64,000 bases of DNA from Halogeometricum sp. S1BR25-6 (GTDB lineage Archaea > Halobacteriota > Halobacteria > Halobacteriales > Haloferacaceae): assembly GCF_031624495.1 (NCBI RefSeq), contig NZ_JAMQOP010000004.1, positions 1 through 64,000 on the forward strand. Direction: 5' to 3'. The notes beneath the pieces were generated by a model that was not told the origin of the DNA, searched no databases, and saw only the letters and a list, made by a program, of their open reading frames with translations. Below, piece by piece: positions 25,196-34,870 of this stretch (its first letter is position 1; the number at the start of each line of letters is the position of its first letter). A program made the position numbers and the translations under genes.

Positions 25196-26866
25196 TCAGT
25201 TCTGTTCTCGTTCGCGGAGTTTGATACGCTGTATCTTCCCAGTTTCCGTGCGCGGGAGGTTCTCGACGAACTCGACGGCACGCGGGTACTTGTAGGGTGC
25301 GAGCGTGTTCTTCACGTGCGTCTGGAACTGCTCGACGAGGTCGTCGCTCGGTTCGTGGCCCGCTTCGAGGACGACGTAGGCCTTCACTATCTGCCCGCGT
25401 TCTTCGTCCGGCGCGCCGATAACGGCCACTTCCGAGACGGCCTCCAGTTCTTGGAGGACGTTCTCGACCTCCGGGCCGGGGATGTTGTACCCCGAGGAGA
25501 TGATGAGGTCGTCGTGCCTCGATTTGTACTCCAGACGGCCGTCCGTCCGGTGGACGTAGATATCGCCGGGAAGGCTCCAGCCGTCGACGACGGCCTCCTC
25601 CTGTTTGTCCTGCCGCCCCCAATAGGAGATGCCGGTCGGCCCGCGCACGGCTAACAGCCCCGCTTCCCCGCGCGGCAACTCCTCCTCGGTGTCGGGGTCG
25701 ATAACCTTGCACTCGTAGCCCGGCACCGGGAACCCGGTCGCCGAGGGGTCGATGTCGTCGGTGTATCGGTGGCTGATGAAGATGTGGAGCATCTCCGTCG
25801 TCCCGATGCCGTCGAGGATAGTCACGCCGAACTCCTCTTTGAACTCGTCGAACGTGCTCGGGGCCAGCGGTTCGCCAGCGCTCATGCCCGCGCGGAGCGA
25901 CGAGAGGTCGTACTCCTCGGCCGCGTTCGGGTGCGCCGACAGAATCTGGTTGAACGCCGTCGGGACCGTGCAGAGGACGGTGATACCGTGGTCTTCGACC
26001 GCCTGCAGGAGGTCCGCGGGCGTTGCGTCCTCGACGAGGCTCGTCGTCGCGCCGAACCGGAGCGGGAAGGTGACGAGGTCACCGTAGCCGTACGCGAACG
26101 GGAGCGGTGGGTTGCCGCCGAACACGTCCTCGCGGCTGGGTTCGAGACAGTAGCGAGCGTACGTGTCCGCGGTCGCGAGCACTTGTCGGTGCGTGTGGAT
26201 GGCGCCCTTCGGTTCGCCCGTGGTACCGCTCGTGTACAGCATCAGCGCCAGGTCGTCGCGCTCGGTCTCGTAGGCGTCGAGTTCGTCGTCGGCACCCTCC
26301 AGCAGGTCGTCGTAGTCGTGGTGGTCGTGTTCGACGCCCGCCCCCCGGTCGGCGACGACGACTTCCTCGAGCGTCTCCAACTCGGGCAGCGCCTTCTCCA
26401 CTTCCTCGAACAGGTCGTCGTAGACTACGCAGTGGGTCGCGCCGGCGTCGTTGACGATTTTCTTCAGTTCGGCCGCCCGGAGGAGCTTCATCGACGGGAG
26501 CGCGACGGCGCCTATCTTCTGTGCGGCTAGACAGGCGACGATGGCCTCTGGTCGGTTCGGGAAGCGGACGACGACCCGACTCCCGGGTTCGACGCCGATG
26601 TCGGAGAGTGCGTTTCCGAACCGGTTCACCCGCGTCTGCAGGTCCGCGTACGAAATCGCACCCTTCTCGAAGCTGATGTCGGGATTGTCGTCGTATCCGG
26701 TGAACCGGATGGCCGGGTCGCCCCCGTGCCCGTCTTCGACGTGCCTGTCGACCAGTTCGCTGACGACGTTCACCGTCTCGGGGTAGTGCGCTTCGGGAAC
26801 CGCGTGGATCAGTTCCGGCCCCGTACCCGAGTCTGGAAGCTTCTCCGCTGGGACGCGTGTTTGCAT
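25196..26866 (-). CDS. Aromatic acid-CoA ligase (2-aminobenzoate/benzoate-CoA ligase-like)
   Basis: This AMP-forming acyl-CoA synthetase has 556 residues. The phosphate loop is LMLYTSGTTGEPKGA. The substrate and adenine region is GIGTTEMLHIF, the ATP Asp is in LPGDIYVH, the hinge is KSRHDDLIISSGYNI, and the C-terminal catalytic Lys is in PRTETGKIQR. The GTTEMLHIF context and overall layout resemble benzoate-type and 2-aminobenzoate-CoA ligases. It would activate the aromatic acid entering the pathway, possibly phenylacetate as well. The start is ATG 26866. An ACGAATTGCGT near-palindrome at 26873-26883 and a TATA-like ACTATATC at about 26895-26902 lie upstream. Confidence 0.9.
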   Translation of the reverse strand: MQTRVPAEKLPDSGTGPELIHAVPEAHYPETVNVVSELVDRHVEDGHGGDPAIRFTGYDDNPDISFEKGAISYADLQTRVNRFGNALSDIGVEPGSRVVVRFPNRPEAIVACLAAQKIGAVALPSMKLLRAAELKKIVNDAGATHCVVYDDLFEEVEKALPELETLEEVVVADRGAGVEHDHHDYDDLLEGADDELDAYETERDDLALMLYTSGTTGEPKGAIHTHRQVLATADTYARYCLEPSREDVFGGNPPLPFAYGYGDLVTFPLRFGATTSLVEDATPADLLQAVEDHGITVLCTVPTAFNQILSAHPNAAEEYDLSSLRAGMSAGEPLAPSTFDEFKEEFGVTILDGIGTTEMLHIFISHRYTDDIDPSATGFPVPGYECKVIDPDTEEELPRGEAGLLAVRGPTGISYWGRQDKQEEAVVDGWSLPGDIYVHRTDGRLEYKSRHDDLIISSGYNIPGPEVENVLQELEAVSEVAVIGAPDEERGQIVKAYVVLEAGHEPSDDLVEQFQTHVKNTLAPYKYPRAVEFVENLPRTETGKIQRIKLREREQN

Positions 26867-26946
26867 CTCATGACGAATTGCGTGAGCGGGGGATATAGTA
26901 GTTCCTACTGATTCTTCGTGTTATTGTCGTTCCTCCGACGCTCCGC

Positions 26947-27753
26947 TCACTCCCCCGTCCAGAACCCGTCGGGGTCGAACTCCCGGACGAGCGACAGCAC
27001 CTCGTCGGTCGGTTCGGGCGTCTCGCCCATCGGGTCGCCCGTCACGTCCTCGCGCGTCCGCAGGTCCCACGGGAAGTCCGCGGCGACGGCGTCGGCGTCC
27101 TCGCCGGGGTGGACGGTCCGTAAGTAGAGTTCGCCCCCGTCGAACCCGAACGTCGCCTTCGAGGTGACGAGCGCCGACGGACCGCCGCCCGGCACCGACT
27201 GTTCCTCGCGCCAGTCGCCGCCGTCCCCGTGGCCGGGACTGGTGACGTACTCGACGCGTTCGACGAACCGGCGCGGTTCGTGCGCCATGAGAATTACCGT
27301 CCGGTCGGACATGCAGGCGATGTCGCAGGCGCCGCCGCTGCCCGGCAGGCGAATCTCTCTCTCACCGGCGTGTACGCGCGTCGTGTTGAGGTTGCCGTAG
27401 CGGTCTATCTCCGCGCCGCCGAGAAAGCCAACGTCGATGTCGCCGCGGGCGAGCCGCCCCATTACGTCGAGCATCCCCGTCGTCGAGACGGCTCGGTCGA
27501 GGTTCGGCAGGTCGCACATCGTGTGCAGGAAGCCGTCCGCGGGGTCGTCGCGGACGACGCCGCTCTCGAACACCGACATTGCGTTCGGCGCGTGGGTGCT
27601 GACTGCCACCTGAAAGGCGATGAGGGGGAGACGCATCCCGACGAACGCCACGTCGCCGTCTTCGATTTCGCGGGCGGCCGCGCTCACCATCATCTCACGG
27701 GCGGTGTAGCCGTCTGCGCCGCCCGTCCCGTCCGCTCCGTCGTCACTGACCAT
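26947..27753 (-). CDS. CoA-transferase subunit B
   Basis: This is the beta subunit of a family I CoA-transferase, of the glutaconate or 3-oxoacid type, with 268 residues. Recognisable segments are MVSAAAREIEDGDVAFVGMRLP, FESGVVRDDPADGF, GFLGGAEIDRYGNLN and DRTVILMAHEPRRFVE. The subunit starts 11 nt before the end of the A-subunit gene. CoA-transferases of this kind move CoA between an acyl-CoA and a free acid, for example 3-oxoadipate or glutaconate. With thiolase and beta-oxidation genes nearby, a dicarboxylic acid intermediate of aromatic breakdown is a likely substrate. Confidence 0.88.
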   Translation of the reverse strand: MVSDDGADGTGGADGYTAREMMVSAAAREIEDGDVAFVGMRLPLIAFQVAVSTHAPNAMSVFESGVVRDDPADGFLHTMCDLPNLDRAVSTTGMLDVMGRLARGDIDVGFLGGAEIDRYGNLNTTRVHAGEREIRLPGSGGACDIACMSDRTVILMAHEPRRFVERVEYVTSPGHGDGGDWREEQSVPGGGPSALVTSKATFGFDGGELYLRTVHPGEDADAVAADFPWDLRTREDVTGDPMGETPEPTDEVLSLVREFDPDGFWTGE

Positions 27754-28636
27754 AGGTCACCTCCGCGGCCGCCGTCGGTTCCTGCACGGAGAGGTCACGC
27801 TCCACCTTCTCGCGGTACTCTTCCCGGCCGTCGACGCCGTACACCCACTCGTCGGCCCACGCGTCGAACCCGTCGGCGTCGCGGGTCGCGTCGGCGTACT
27901 TGAGGAAGTACTCGTTGTCGCGGTTGTACCGGCCAGCCACCGGCGAGGGATGCGCGCCGAACGGCGCTTCGACGACGGCGTCGACCTGTTCGCGAGTGAT
28001 TCGTGTTCTGCTCGGGTCGCTCTTGATGACTTCGAGGTCGACTACTTCCTCGGCCGTGACGAGGACGTGTTCGGCGGCCCGGACGGCCTCGTATGTGACG
28101 CCGGTGTTGCCCCAGAGGTGCGCGTCACCGGTCGGCGCGGCGCGTTGGACGTGGACGAACGCCCAGTCGGGGGCGATGGCGGGAACCTGTACGACGCGTT
28201 CGCCCTCGAAGGGGTCCTCCGCGATTCGGAACTGCGGTTCCTCGGCGATGTCGCTGCCGAGGAGCGACCGGGTCGGCAGGTAGGGGACGCCCAGTGCCGC
28301 CGCGTGCAACGAGAGGGCGACCGAGAAGTTCGAGTGGTTCTCCACCGAGAGGTCGCCCGCCTCGACGGCCCGCCGGAAGTTGTAGCCGCTCCCGGCGCTG
28401 ACGTTCCCGGTCCACGCCGCCCGAACGTGAGAGACCAACCCCGCGCCCACGAGTTGGTCGAACAGCACGTCGCTGATGGGGCCGACGAGCGTCAGATCGT
28501 CTGTCCCCTGTCTCGCGAGTTCGTGACCGGCCGCGAACGGGATGGCGTGTTCCAACGCCAACCCCGCCGCGACGGTGCTTCCGGGTTCGATTCGGCTGAT
28601 TGCCTCGGCCATGCTAGTCGTCTTGTCCGCTGGCAT
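27743..28636 (-). CDS. CoA-transferase subunit A
   Basis: This is the alpha subunit of the same CoA-transferase, with 297 residues from the ATG at 28636 (MPADKTTSMAEAISRIEPG). A Met 43 codons upstream would add a disordered leader and is rejected. Family segments include GSTVAAGLALEHAIPFAAGHEL, AWTGNVSAGSGYNFRRAVEAG and FVHVQRAAPTGDAHLWGN. Gene order A then B on the minus strand with an 11-nt overlap indicates coupled translation. The pair precedes the ligase gene on the same strand. Confidence 0.88.
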   Translation of the reverse strand: MPADKTTSMAEAISRIEPGSTVAAGLALEHAIPFAAGHELARQGTDDLTLVGPISDVLFDQLVGAGLVSHVRAAWTGNVSAGSGYNFRRAVEAGDLSVENHSNFSVALSLHAAALGVPYLPTRSLLGSDIAEEPQFRIAEDPFEGERVVQVPAIAPDWAFVHVQRAAPTGDAHLWGNTGVTYEAVRAAEHVLVTAEEVVDLEVIKSDPSRTRITREQVDAVVEAPFGAHPSPVAGRYNRDNEYFLKYADATRDADGFDAWADEWVYGVDGREEYREKVERDLSVQEPTAAAEVTYGQ

Positions 28637-28817
28637 ACGACAGACACCTCCGGCACCGGTCATAAATCCACGCCTCTCTCCCACCACTGCCGAATCCGCG
28701 GTCGAATCGGAGTCGGAACCCGGACGCACCACACGGGCCACGACGGGCGAGTCGGTTTTACCCACCCTGCCCCCACTACCGACTGATGTTCACAGATGAG
28801 AATACACTACAAAGCTA

Positions 28818-28823
28818 TTTATA
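28818..28823 (+). promoter_or_regulatory. TATA box for the first Liv binding protein
   Basis: TTTATA is centred about 27 nt before the ATG at 28847, consistent with a leaderless transcript. Confidence 0.55.
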
Positions 28824-28846
28824 CTCCGTGAATAATTGTGACACTC

Positions 28847-30139
28847 ATGGTTGAACGAAGACGATTCCGACGACGAAGTTTCCTGAAAGCGGGCGGTGTC
28901 GCGGGTGTCGGACTCCTCGCGGGGTGTGCGGGTGGCGGGTCGGGTTCCGACGGCGGGTCGGAGACCAGCGAGGGTAGCGGCGGCACCGACGGCGGGACGA
29001 GTCAGAGCGGGGACGGCGGCTCCGGCGGAAGCTCGGGCGACTCGGTCGTTATCGGTTCGCTCCAGCCGCTCTCGGGGTCGTTCACTCCGTGGGGGAACGC
29101 CCACCGCGCCGGACTGGCGTTCGCCGTCCAAGAAGTGAACGACGACGGCGGCGTTCTCGGCGGCCGACAGCTCGAAATCGTGGAAGCGGACACGAAGAGC
29201 GACGCCGGACAGGCCGACTCCATCTTCCGGCGGTTCGTCGAACAGGAGAACGCGGTGGCGACGGTCGGTCCCGTCTCCTCCGACGTGGGCATCCGCACCG
29301 CCCGCACCGCACAGGAGCTCGAAGTACCGATGCTGCTGCACATGTCGGGGACGAACAAGGCTATCACGTCCGACACGACGTACACGTTCCGGGTGGGTCT
29401 GCTCCCGGCGGCCACGACGATGCAGGCGCAGGCGAACCTCGTCGCCGACGCGGGCTACTCGAAGGTCGGCGCCATCATCGGCGACTACGCGTGGGGTCGG
29501 TCCGTCGAGGCGGGGATTCAGGAGCACTTCGATGTGGAGGTGAACGTGCAGGCTGCGCCGGTCGGCGCCAGCGACTTCAAGTCGTTCATCAGAAAGTACC
29601 CGCAGGACTTGGAGATGATGGTCGCGACGGGTCATCCGCCGGGCTCTCTCACCATCGCCAATCAGCTGAACGAACTCGACTACTCGCCGGAAGTCATCAC
29701 CGGTCCGAGCTTTCCCCCGGGCGTCATCGCGGGCGCCCTCGGCGAGTTGGCCTTCGAGGGCGGGTTCACTCACGTCCACAACACGGACGTCTACAGCGAC
29801 GAATTCGCGGAGGTCGCCCAGCGGTTCGGCGAGGCGCGCGGTGAGCAGTTCGACACACACAGCGCCTACGGCTACGTCTCCGGGAAGATGCTGGCGCAGG
29901 CCATCGAGAACGCCGGCTCCGCCGACCCGACGGCCATCGCCGACGCCGTCCGCAGCATCGAGTTCGACACGCTGTTCGCCAACCCTATCCAGTACACGGA
30001 GAACGGCGAACTGAAGAACCAGGTACAGATATACAGCCAGCTGACGCCGGAGGCGCCGTCGTACTACCCGGATGGGAAGTTCGGCTTCGAAGAGCAGTTC
30101 CGAACCGACGCGCTGCCCGCACTCCCCGCAGACCAGTGA
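28847..30139 (+). CDS. livK: ABC transporter substrate-binding lipoprotein (branched-chain amino acid/aromatic acid type)
   Basis: This is the receptor of a Liv-type (HAAT family) importer, with 430 residues. The N-terminus has a Tat motif (RRRSFLK) and lipobox (LLAGC), then a Gly/Ser/Asp linker of about 45 residues. The type I periplasmic-binding fold starts at VVIGSLQPLSGSFTPWGN and continues with FAVQEVNDDGGVLGG and VATVGPVSSDVGI. The ATG at 28847 follows the TATA box; an upstream GTG at 28838 is less likely. Liv-type systems import aromatic acids in several bacteria, and the location suggests an aromatic substrate, though a branched-chain amino acid cannot be excluded. Confidence 0.92.
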   Translation: MVERRRFRRRSFLKAGGVAGVGLLAGCAGGGSGSDGGSETSEGSGGTDGGTSQSGDGGSGGSSGDSVVIGSLQPLSGSFTPWGNAHRAGLAFAVQEVNDDGGVLGGRQLEIVEADTKSDAGQADSIFRRFVEQENAVATVGPVSSDVGIRTARTAQELEVPMLLHMSGTNKAITSDTTYTFRVGLLPAATTMQAQANLVADAGYSKVGAIIGDYAWGRSVEAGIQEHFDVEVNVQAAPVGASDFKSFIRKYPQDLEMMVATGHPPGSLTIANQLNELDYSPEVITGPSFPPGVIAGALGELAFEGGFTHVHNTDVYSDEFAEVAQRFGEARGEQFDTHSAYGYVSGKMLAQAIENAGSADPTAIADAVRSIEFDTLFANPIQYTENGELKNQVQIYSQLTPEAPSYYPDGKFGFEEQFRTDALPALPADQ

Positions 30140-30226
30140 CCGCGCGTCTCACGTGGGAAACCGTCGACGCACCGCTCGATTCCTCCCGTGGAGTCGACCG
30201 TCCGCTCGACGCCGTAGGTGACACGC

Positions 30227-31087
30227 ATGGTGGCAGCTAGCACGCTCCTCGGCGTTGCCGTCGACGGCCTCGCCTTCGGCGTGTTCCTCGCGCTTCTCGG
30301 CGTCGGCATCACGCTCGTCTTCGGACTGGGAGAGGTACTCAACCTCGCCATCGGCACGTTCGCCGTGATGGCGGTGCTCGTAGCGACGGTGGTTGTCGAG
30401 AGCGGGATGGGGCTCGTCGTCGCGGGGGTGGCCGCGCTGGTCGCCGTCGCTGCGTTCGGATTGGTCGTCGACCGGACCATCCTCTCGCTCGTCTACCGCT
30501 CGGAGGGCGAAGAGCGCATCCTCCTCGGCATCTTCACGACGCTCGGACTGACGGTGTTCCTCGACGGCGTCCTCATCAACTACTTCCCGTCGCGGTACAC
30601 GCTCCCGTTAAATGTCGGGACCGTCTCGGTCGGCGGCGCGACGCTCACCGGCGGGTCGCTCATCATCATCACCGTCGGGGCCGTCGTCCTCGCGATTCTG
30701 TTCGGGTTCCTCCGCGGGACGTTCCTCGGGAAGGCCACCCGCACGGTGTTCCAAGACGAACGCGGCGCGCGCCTCGTCGGCGTCAACCCGCGGCGCATCC
30801 GGACGCTCATCTTCGTCCTCTCGGCCGCCGTCGCGGGCCTCGGCGGTCTGGTGTTCGCTGCCGGGTCGGCCGTCGCCGTGGCGAACGGTTTCCAGTTCAC
30901 GACGTTCGCGCTCATCATCTCCATCGTGGGCGGCGTCAGGAGCCTCGTCGGCGCCGTCACCGCCGGCGTCCTCCTCGGCCTCGTCAACCAATTCGCCAAC
31001 TTTTTCGTCGGGTCGTATATCGCGACCATCATCCTGTTCGTGACGGCCATCGTCGTACTCCTCGCGCGACCGGAGGCGATATCATGA
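30227..31087 (+). CDS. livH: Liv-type ABC transporter permease (LivH-like)
   Basis: This membrane permease has 286 residues and about eight hydrophobic segments. It begins DGLAFGVFLALLGVGITL, the usual LivH opening, and includes GVNPRRIRTLIFVLSAAVAG with the cytoplasmic loop that contacts the ATPase. The start is ATG 30227, with a GTG at 30218 as an alternative. It lies 87 nt after livK and overlaps the next permease by ATGA. Confidence 0.9.
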   Translation: MVAASTLLGVAVDGLAFGVFLALLGVGITLVFGLGEVLNLAIGTFAVMAVLVATVVVESGMGLVVAGVAALVAVAAFGLVVDRTILSLVYRSEGEERILLGIFTTLGLTVFLDGVLINYFPSRYTLPLNVGTVSVGGATLTGGSLIIITVGAVVLAILFGFLRGTFLGKATRTVFQDERGARLVGVNPRRIRTLIFVLSAAVAGLGGLVFAAGSAVAVANGFQFTTFALIISIVGGVRSLVGAVTAGVLLGLVNQFANFFVGSYIATIILFVTAIVVLLARPEAIS

Positions 31088-32124
31088 GCGCCCGGCCGTC
31101 ACTCGGGACGGAGGCGCGCAACGTCGCCGTCGTGGCGGTGCTGTTCGCGCTCGCCCCCCTCGCGGTACTCGGCAGCAGTTACTACGAGAGCGTGCTCGCG
31201 CACCTGCTCCTCATCGCGCTGCTCGCCGTCGCCCTGAACATCGTGTTCGGCCACACCGACCAACTGTTCCTGTTCGTCGGCGGACTGGCGGGCGTCGGCG
31301 CGTACGGGACGGCGCTCTTGGCGGACGCGCTGTCCGTCTCGGCGTGGGTGACGCTCCCCGTCGCGGCGCTCGTCTGCGGGCTCATCGGCCTCCTCGTCAG
31401 CTACGTCGCCGCCAAGCGCAAGTTCACCGTCGTACTCATCTCCATCCTCACGCTGAACCTGCAACTCGTGTTCAGCGAGGTGTTCGTCGGCGCCCGCGAC
31501 CTCACGGGCGGGTCGACCGGCTTCCCCTACGAGTACTTCGAACTCGGCGTCGTCGCCGACGCCCTCGGCGTCGGGGAGAAACTCGTCCTCTACTACCTCG
31601 TGTTGCTCCTCTTGGTGGCGACGCTCGGCGTCTACCTCAGGCTGGTGCACTCGAAGTACGGCGTCGCCTTCGACGCCATCCGCGAGGACGAAATCGCCGC
31701 CGAGTCCATCGGCATCGACGTCGTCCGCTACAAGACCATCGCGGGGTTCGTCGCCGCGTTCCTCATCGGCCTCGTCGGCGCGTTCTTCGCCCGGGAGTCC
31801 GGCTACATCCTCCCCGGCGGGTTCACGTTCCTCGCCGTCGACGTCGTCGTCCTCATCGTCCTCGTCGTCGGCGGCCTGCGAACCACGCTCGGTCCCATCG
31901 TCGGCGCGATCATCGTCGTCGGCATCGAGGAGTTCCTGAGTTCCGCACAGAGCCTCCAGTCGTGGCAGTCGGCCATCTTCGGCGCGCTCCTCATCGTGCT
32001 GTTCCTCTACTTCCGTCGGGGCGTGGTGCGCTCGGTGCGGGACGCTCTCGACGACGCCGGCCTCGTCGGCGAACGGGAGGGCGGTGGCGGGGGAGGGGGG
32101 ACCGACGCCGACGGCGGCCGCTGA
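31084..32124 (+). CDS. livM: Liv-type ABC transporter permease (LivM-like)
   Basis: The second permease has 346 residues. It has LivM features such as LLIALLAVALNIVFGHTDQLFLFVGG and the ATPase-coupling loop DAIREDEIAAESIGIDV. The C-terminus ends in a Gly-rich, acidic tail. The two ATPase genes of this transporter are not downstream on the same strand but on the opposite strand, converging from the right across a gap of about 100 nt. Confidence 0.9.
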   Translation: MSARPSLGTEARNVAVVAVLFALAPLAVLGSSYYESVLAHLLLIALLAVALNIVFGHTDQLFLFVGGLAGVGAYGTALLADALSVSAWVTLPVAALVCGLIGLLVSYVAAKRKFTVVLISILTLNLQLVFSEVFVGARDLTGGSTGFPYEYFELGVVADALGVGEKLVLYYLVLLLLVATLGVYLRLVHSKYGVAFDAIREDEIAAESIGIDVVRYKTIAGFVAAFLIGLVGAFFARESGYILPGGFTFLAVDVVVLIVLVVGGLRTTLGPIVGAIIVVGIEEFLSSAQSLQSWQSAIFGALLIVLFLYFRRGVVRSVRDALDDAGLVGEREGGGGGGGTDADGGR

Positions 32125-32228
32125 CGTCGGCAATCGTAGGCCGGTGTCGGCGGCCGCGACGGCTGCTCCGCTCTTCGCTCTTTTCTACCGACGGAGATAC
32201 CCGAAACGCGCGCGCGGACGACCCGCGC

Positions 32229-32921
32229 TCAGAGATACGCGTCTTTCACGTGCTCGGACTCCAACAGCGCCGGGCCGGTGTCCTCCGTGACGAACTCGCC
32301 GTTCTCCAAGAGGTAGGCCCGGTCGGCCAGTCGGAGTGCCTTGTGGACGTGCTGTTCGACGAGCAGCACGGTCACCTCCTCGCTTATCTCGTCTATCTTC
32401 TCGAACACCCGATTCGTTATCTGCGGGGCCAGCCCCTCCGAGGGTTCGTCGAGGGCGAGAATCTTCGGTCTGGCCATCAGTCCGCGGCCGATGGCGAGCA
32501 TCTGCTGTTGCCCGCCGCTCATCGACTCGGCGCGCTGGTCTTCGCGCTCTTCGAGGATGGGGAAGAGTTCGAACACCTCCTCCATCGTCTCGTCGAGGGT
32601 GTCCCGACGGGTGTACGCGCCCATCTCCAGGTTCTCTCGGACGGTCATGTTGCCGAAGAGGTTCCGCTCCTCGGAGACGTGGACGAACCCGCGTTTGACG
32701 ACTTCGGAGGGGTCGAGTCCCGCCACGTCGGCGCCCCACGCGGTCACGGTGCCGTCGTCGACGGGGTGGAGTCCGGATATGACGCGCAGGAGCGTCGACT
32801 TCCCGGCGCCGTTCGGACCGACGATGGAGACGACGCGGTCCTCCTCGGAGACGTGAAAGGAGAGGTCCCACAGCACCTGGATGGAGCCGTAGGAGACGTC
32901 TATCTCCTCGACTTCGATCAC
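32229..32921 (-). CDS. livF: Liv-type ABC transporter ATP-binding protein (LivF-like)
   Basis: This ATPase subunit has 230 residues with Walker A GPNGAGKSTLLRVI, signature SMSGGQQQML, Walker B KILALDEPSEGLAPQ and the switch His in LLVEQHVHKAL. It starts with GTG at 32921 overlapping the livG stop (GTGA). It most likely pairs with the convergent permease genes at 30227-32124. Confidence 0.92.
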   Translation of the reverse strand: MIEVEEIDVSYGSIQVLWDLSFHVSEEDRVVSIVGPNGAGKSTLLRVISGLHPVDDGTVTAWGADVAGLDPSEVVKRGFVHVSEERNLFGNMTVRENLEMGAYTRRDTLDETMEEVFELFPILEEREDQRAESMSGGQQQMLAIGRGLMARPKILALDEPSEGLAPQITNRVFEKIDEISEEVTVLLVEQHVHKALRLADRAYLLENGEFVTEDTGPALLESEHVKDAYL

Positions 32922-33643
32922 GCTTCGTCCCCCAGGTAGGCCTCGACGACCGACTCGTCGTTGCGTATCTCCTCGGGCGTCCCCTCGGCGAGCTTTCGGC
33001 CGCTGTTCAGCACGATGACGCGGTCGGCGACGCTCATCACGGCGTCCATGATGTGTTCGATCCAGAAGACGGAGATGCCGCGGTCGTCCCGAAGGCGGCG
33101 AATCGTGTCGGTGAGGTCGTCTATCTCTCCCGGCGTGAGCCCGCTCGCTATCTCGTCCAACAAGAGCAACCGAGGCCGGGACGCCAGCGCCCGCGCCAGC
33201 TCGAGCTGTTTTTTCTGCGCGATGGGAAGACTCCCCGTCGACAGGTCGGCCCTGTCGGCGAGGCCGATGAACGCCAGCGCGTCGTGAGCGCGCTCTTCGG
33301 CCTCCCCCCGGGAGAGGTCCTCGTCGGTGCCGAACAGCGCGCCCGTCAGCACGTTCTCGAAGACGGTCATCTCGTCGAACACGCGGACGATTTGGAACGT
33401 CCGGACGAGTCCTCTCCGGGCGATATCGTGCGTCTCTAAGGCGACGATGTCGGTACCGTCGAACTCGACGCCGCTCCCGTCCTCGGGCGTGAGGACGCCG
33501 GTGATGCTGTTGAACAGGGTGGTCTTTCCGGCACCGTTCGGCCCGATGAGCCCCACTATCTCGCCCTCGCCTATCTCGAACGTCACGTCGTCGACGGCGA
33601 CCAACCCGCCGAACTCCTTCCGGAGGTCGGAGACTGCTAACAT
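32918..33643 (-). CDS. livG: Liv-type ABC transporter ATP-binding protein (LivG-like)
   Basis: This ATPase subunit has 241 residues with Walker [15 protein letters not shown] and Walker [17 protein letters not shown]. The LivG-type insertion after Walker A contains [20 protein letters not shown]. The usual ABC signature LSxGQ is here [12 protein letters not shown], the degenerate form common in LivG. Its start at 33643 follows a TATA-like TTATAA by about 27 nt, so the livG-livF pair has its own promoter. Confidence 0.92.
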   Translation of the reverse strand: MLAVSDLRKEFGGLVAVDDVTFEIGEGEIVGLIGPNGAGKTTLFNSITGVLTPEDGSGVEFDGTDIVALETHDIARRGLVRTFQIVRVFDEMTVFENVLTGALFGTDEDLSRGEAEERAHDALAFIGLADRADLSTGSLPIAQKKQLELARALASRPRLLLLDEIASGLTPGEIDDLTDTIRRLRDDRGISVFWIEHIMDAVMSVADRVIVLNSGRKLAEGTPEEIRNDESVVEAYLGDEA

Positions 33644-33667
33644 AGTTCGTTAACGACTGTCCACTCT

Positions 33668-33673
33668 TATAAT
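33668..33673 (-). promoter_or_regulatory. TATA box for livG-livF
   Basis: The minus strand reads TTATAA centred about 27 nt upstream of the livG ATG at 33643, consistent with a leaderless transcript. Confidence 0.5.
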
Positions 33674-33747
33674 GTTTTCTCGTGCGCGCGTCGTCACAGA
33701 AGCGATTCGCGGTGCGGTTCGACGCGGACCGGCCCGGACCGGAGCGC

Positions 33748-34860
33748 TCAGGCGTCGCTCATCCGGAGAACCGGTTTGATGGTGTCGCCGCTCTCGGAAT
33801 CCTCGACCGCCTGCTCTATGTCCTCGAAGTCGTAGTAGGTGACGAGTTCGTCGAACGGGAACTTCCCCTGTCTGTAGAGTTCGATGAGGTCGGGGATGAA
33901 CTGCTGAGGGTCCGAGTCGCCCTCCACGATGCCGGTGATACTGCGGCCGCCGAGGATGAGATTGTTCACGTCGTAACTGGCCTCCGTTCCGAGCGCCGGT
34001 GCGCCGATGATGCCGAGCGTCCCCCGCTGTGTGAGGGTCTCTGTGGCCTGCTCTGCGACCGCGGGAACGCCCGTCGTCTCCAGAGCGTAGTCGACGCCGC
34101 CCCCGGTCGCCTCTCGGATTGCCTCGACCACGTCGTCCACCTCCTCGGGATTCACCGTCGCCGTCGCGCCGAATTCCGCCGCCTTCTCCAGCCGGTTCGG
34201 TTTGAGGTCAATGGAAATAATTTCCGTGCAGCTCTTGATTCCGGCCGCCATAACGGCCGACAGTCCGACGGAGCCGGCGCCGAAGACGGCTATCGACGAC
34301 CCCGCCTGCGGGTTCAGGGTGTTGATGACGCCGCCCGCACCCGTCTGGACGCCGCAGCCGAGCGGTCCGAGCAGTTCCAGCGGTACGTCGTCCTCAACGG
34401 GGACGACGTTCCGTTCGGTCGCTATCGCGTGCGTCGCGAACGAGGACTGCCCGAAGAAGCGACCGCTGATTCGCTCGCCGTCCTGCGAGATGGGCGATGT
34501 CTCGTCGTGCGGCCGAGAGCCGCCGAAGTTGTGTGCGAAGAAGTCCGAACAGAACGCCGGATGTCCGTCCCGGCAACTCGGACAGGTCGTGTCGTAGTCG
34601 AAGCTCATGACGACGCGGTCGCCTGGTTCGACTCGCGTCACGTCCGATCCGACCGCTTCGACGACGCCCGACCCCTCGTGGCCGAGTACCGCTGGCAGCG
34701 GCGTCGGATACATCTGGTCGCGGACGATCATATCTGTGTGACAGACGCCCGCTCCGACGACGCGGACGAGGACCTCGTCCGACTGGGGGTCTTCGAGGCT
34801 CACTTCCTCTATCTCGAACGCGCCGCCCTCCTCGTGTGTTACCGCGGCCTGTATATTCAT
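33748..34860 (-). CDS. Zinc-dependent alcohol dehydrogenase (aryl/benzyl alcohol dehydrogenase-like)
   Basis: This MDR-family alcohol dehydrogenase has 370 residues. The catalytic zinc ligands are in GAGVCHTDMI, LGHEGSGVVEAVG and PLGCGVQTGAG. A structural-zinc region with fewer Cys than usual reads TCPSCRDGHPAFCSDF. The NAD motif is VFGAGSVGLSAVM. The pattern CGVQTGAG and the overall length resemble benzyl-alcohol dehydrogenases. It may convert an aromatic alcohol to the aldehyde oxidised by the dehydrogenase at 40208-41659. An inverted repeat CACGA-5-TCGTG lies 11-25 nt before the start. Confidence 0.9.
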   Translation of the reverse strand: MNIQAAVTHEEGGAFEIEEVSLEDPQSDEVLVRVVGAGVCHTDMIVRDQMYPTPLPAVLGHEGSGVVEAVGSDVTRVEPGDRVVMSFDYDTTCPSCRDGHPAFCSDFFAHNFGGSRPHDETSPISQDGERISGRFFGQSSFATHAIATERNVVPVEDDVPLELLGPLGCGVQTGAGGVINTLNPQAGSSIAVFGAGSVGLSAVMAAGIKSCTEIISIDLKPNRLEKAAEFGATATVNPEEVDDVVEAIREATGGGVDYALETTGVPAVAEQATETLTQRGTLGIIGAPALGTEASYDVNNLILGGRSITGIVEGDSDPQQFIPDLIELYRQGKFPFDELVTYYDFEDIEQAVEDSESGDTIKPVLRMSDA

Positions 34861-34870
34861 CGGAATACCA

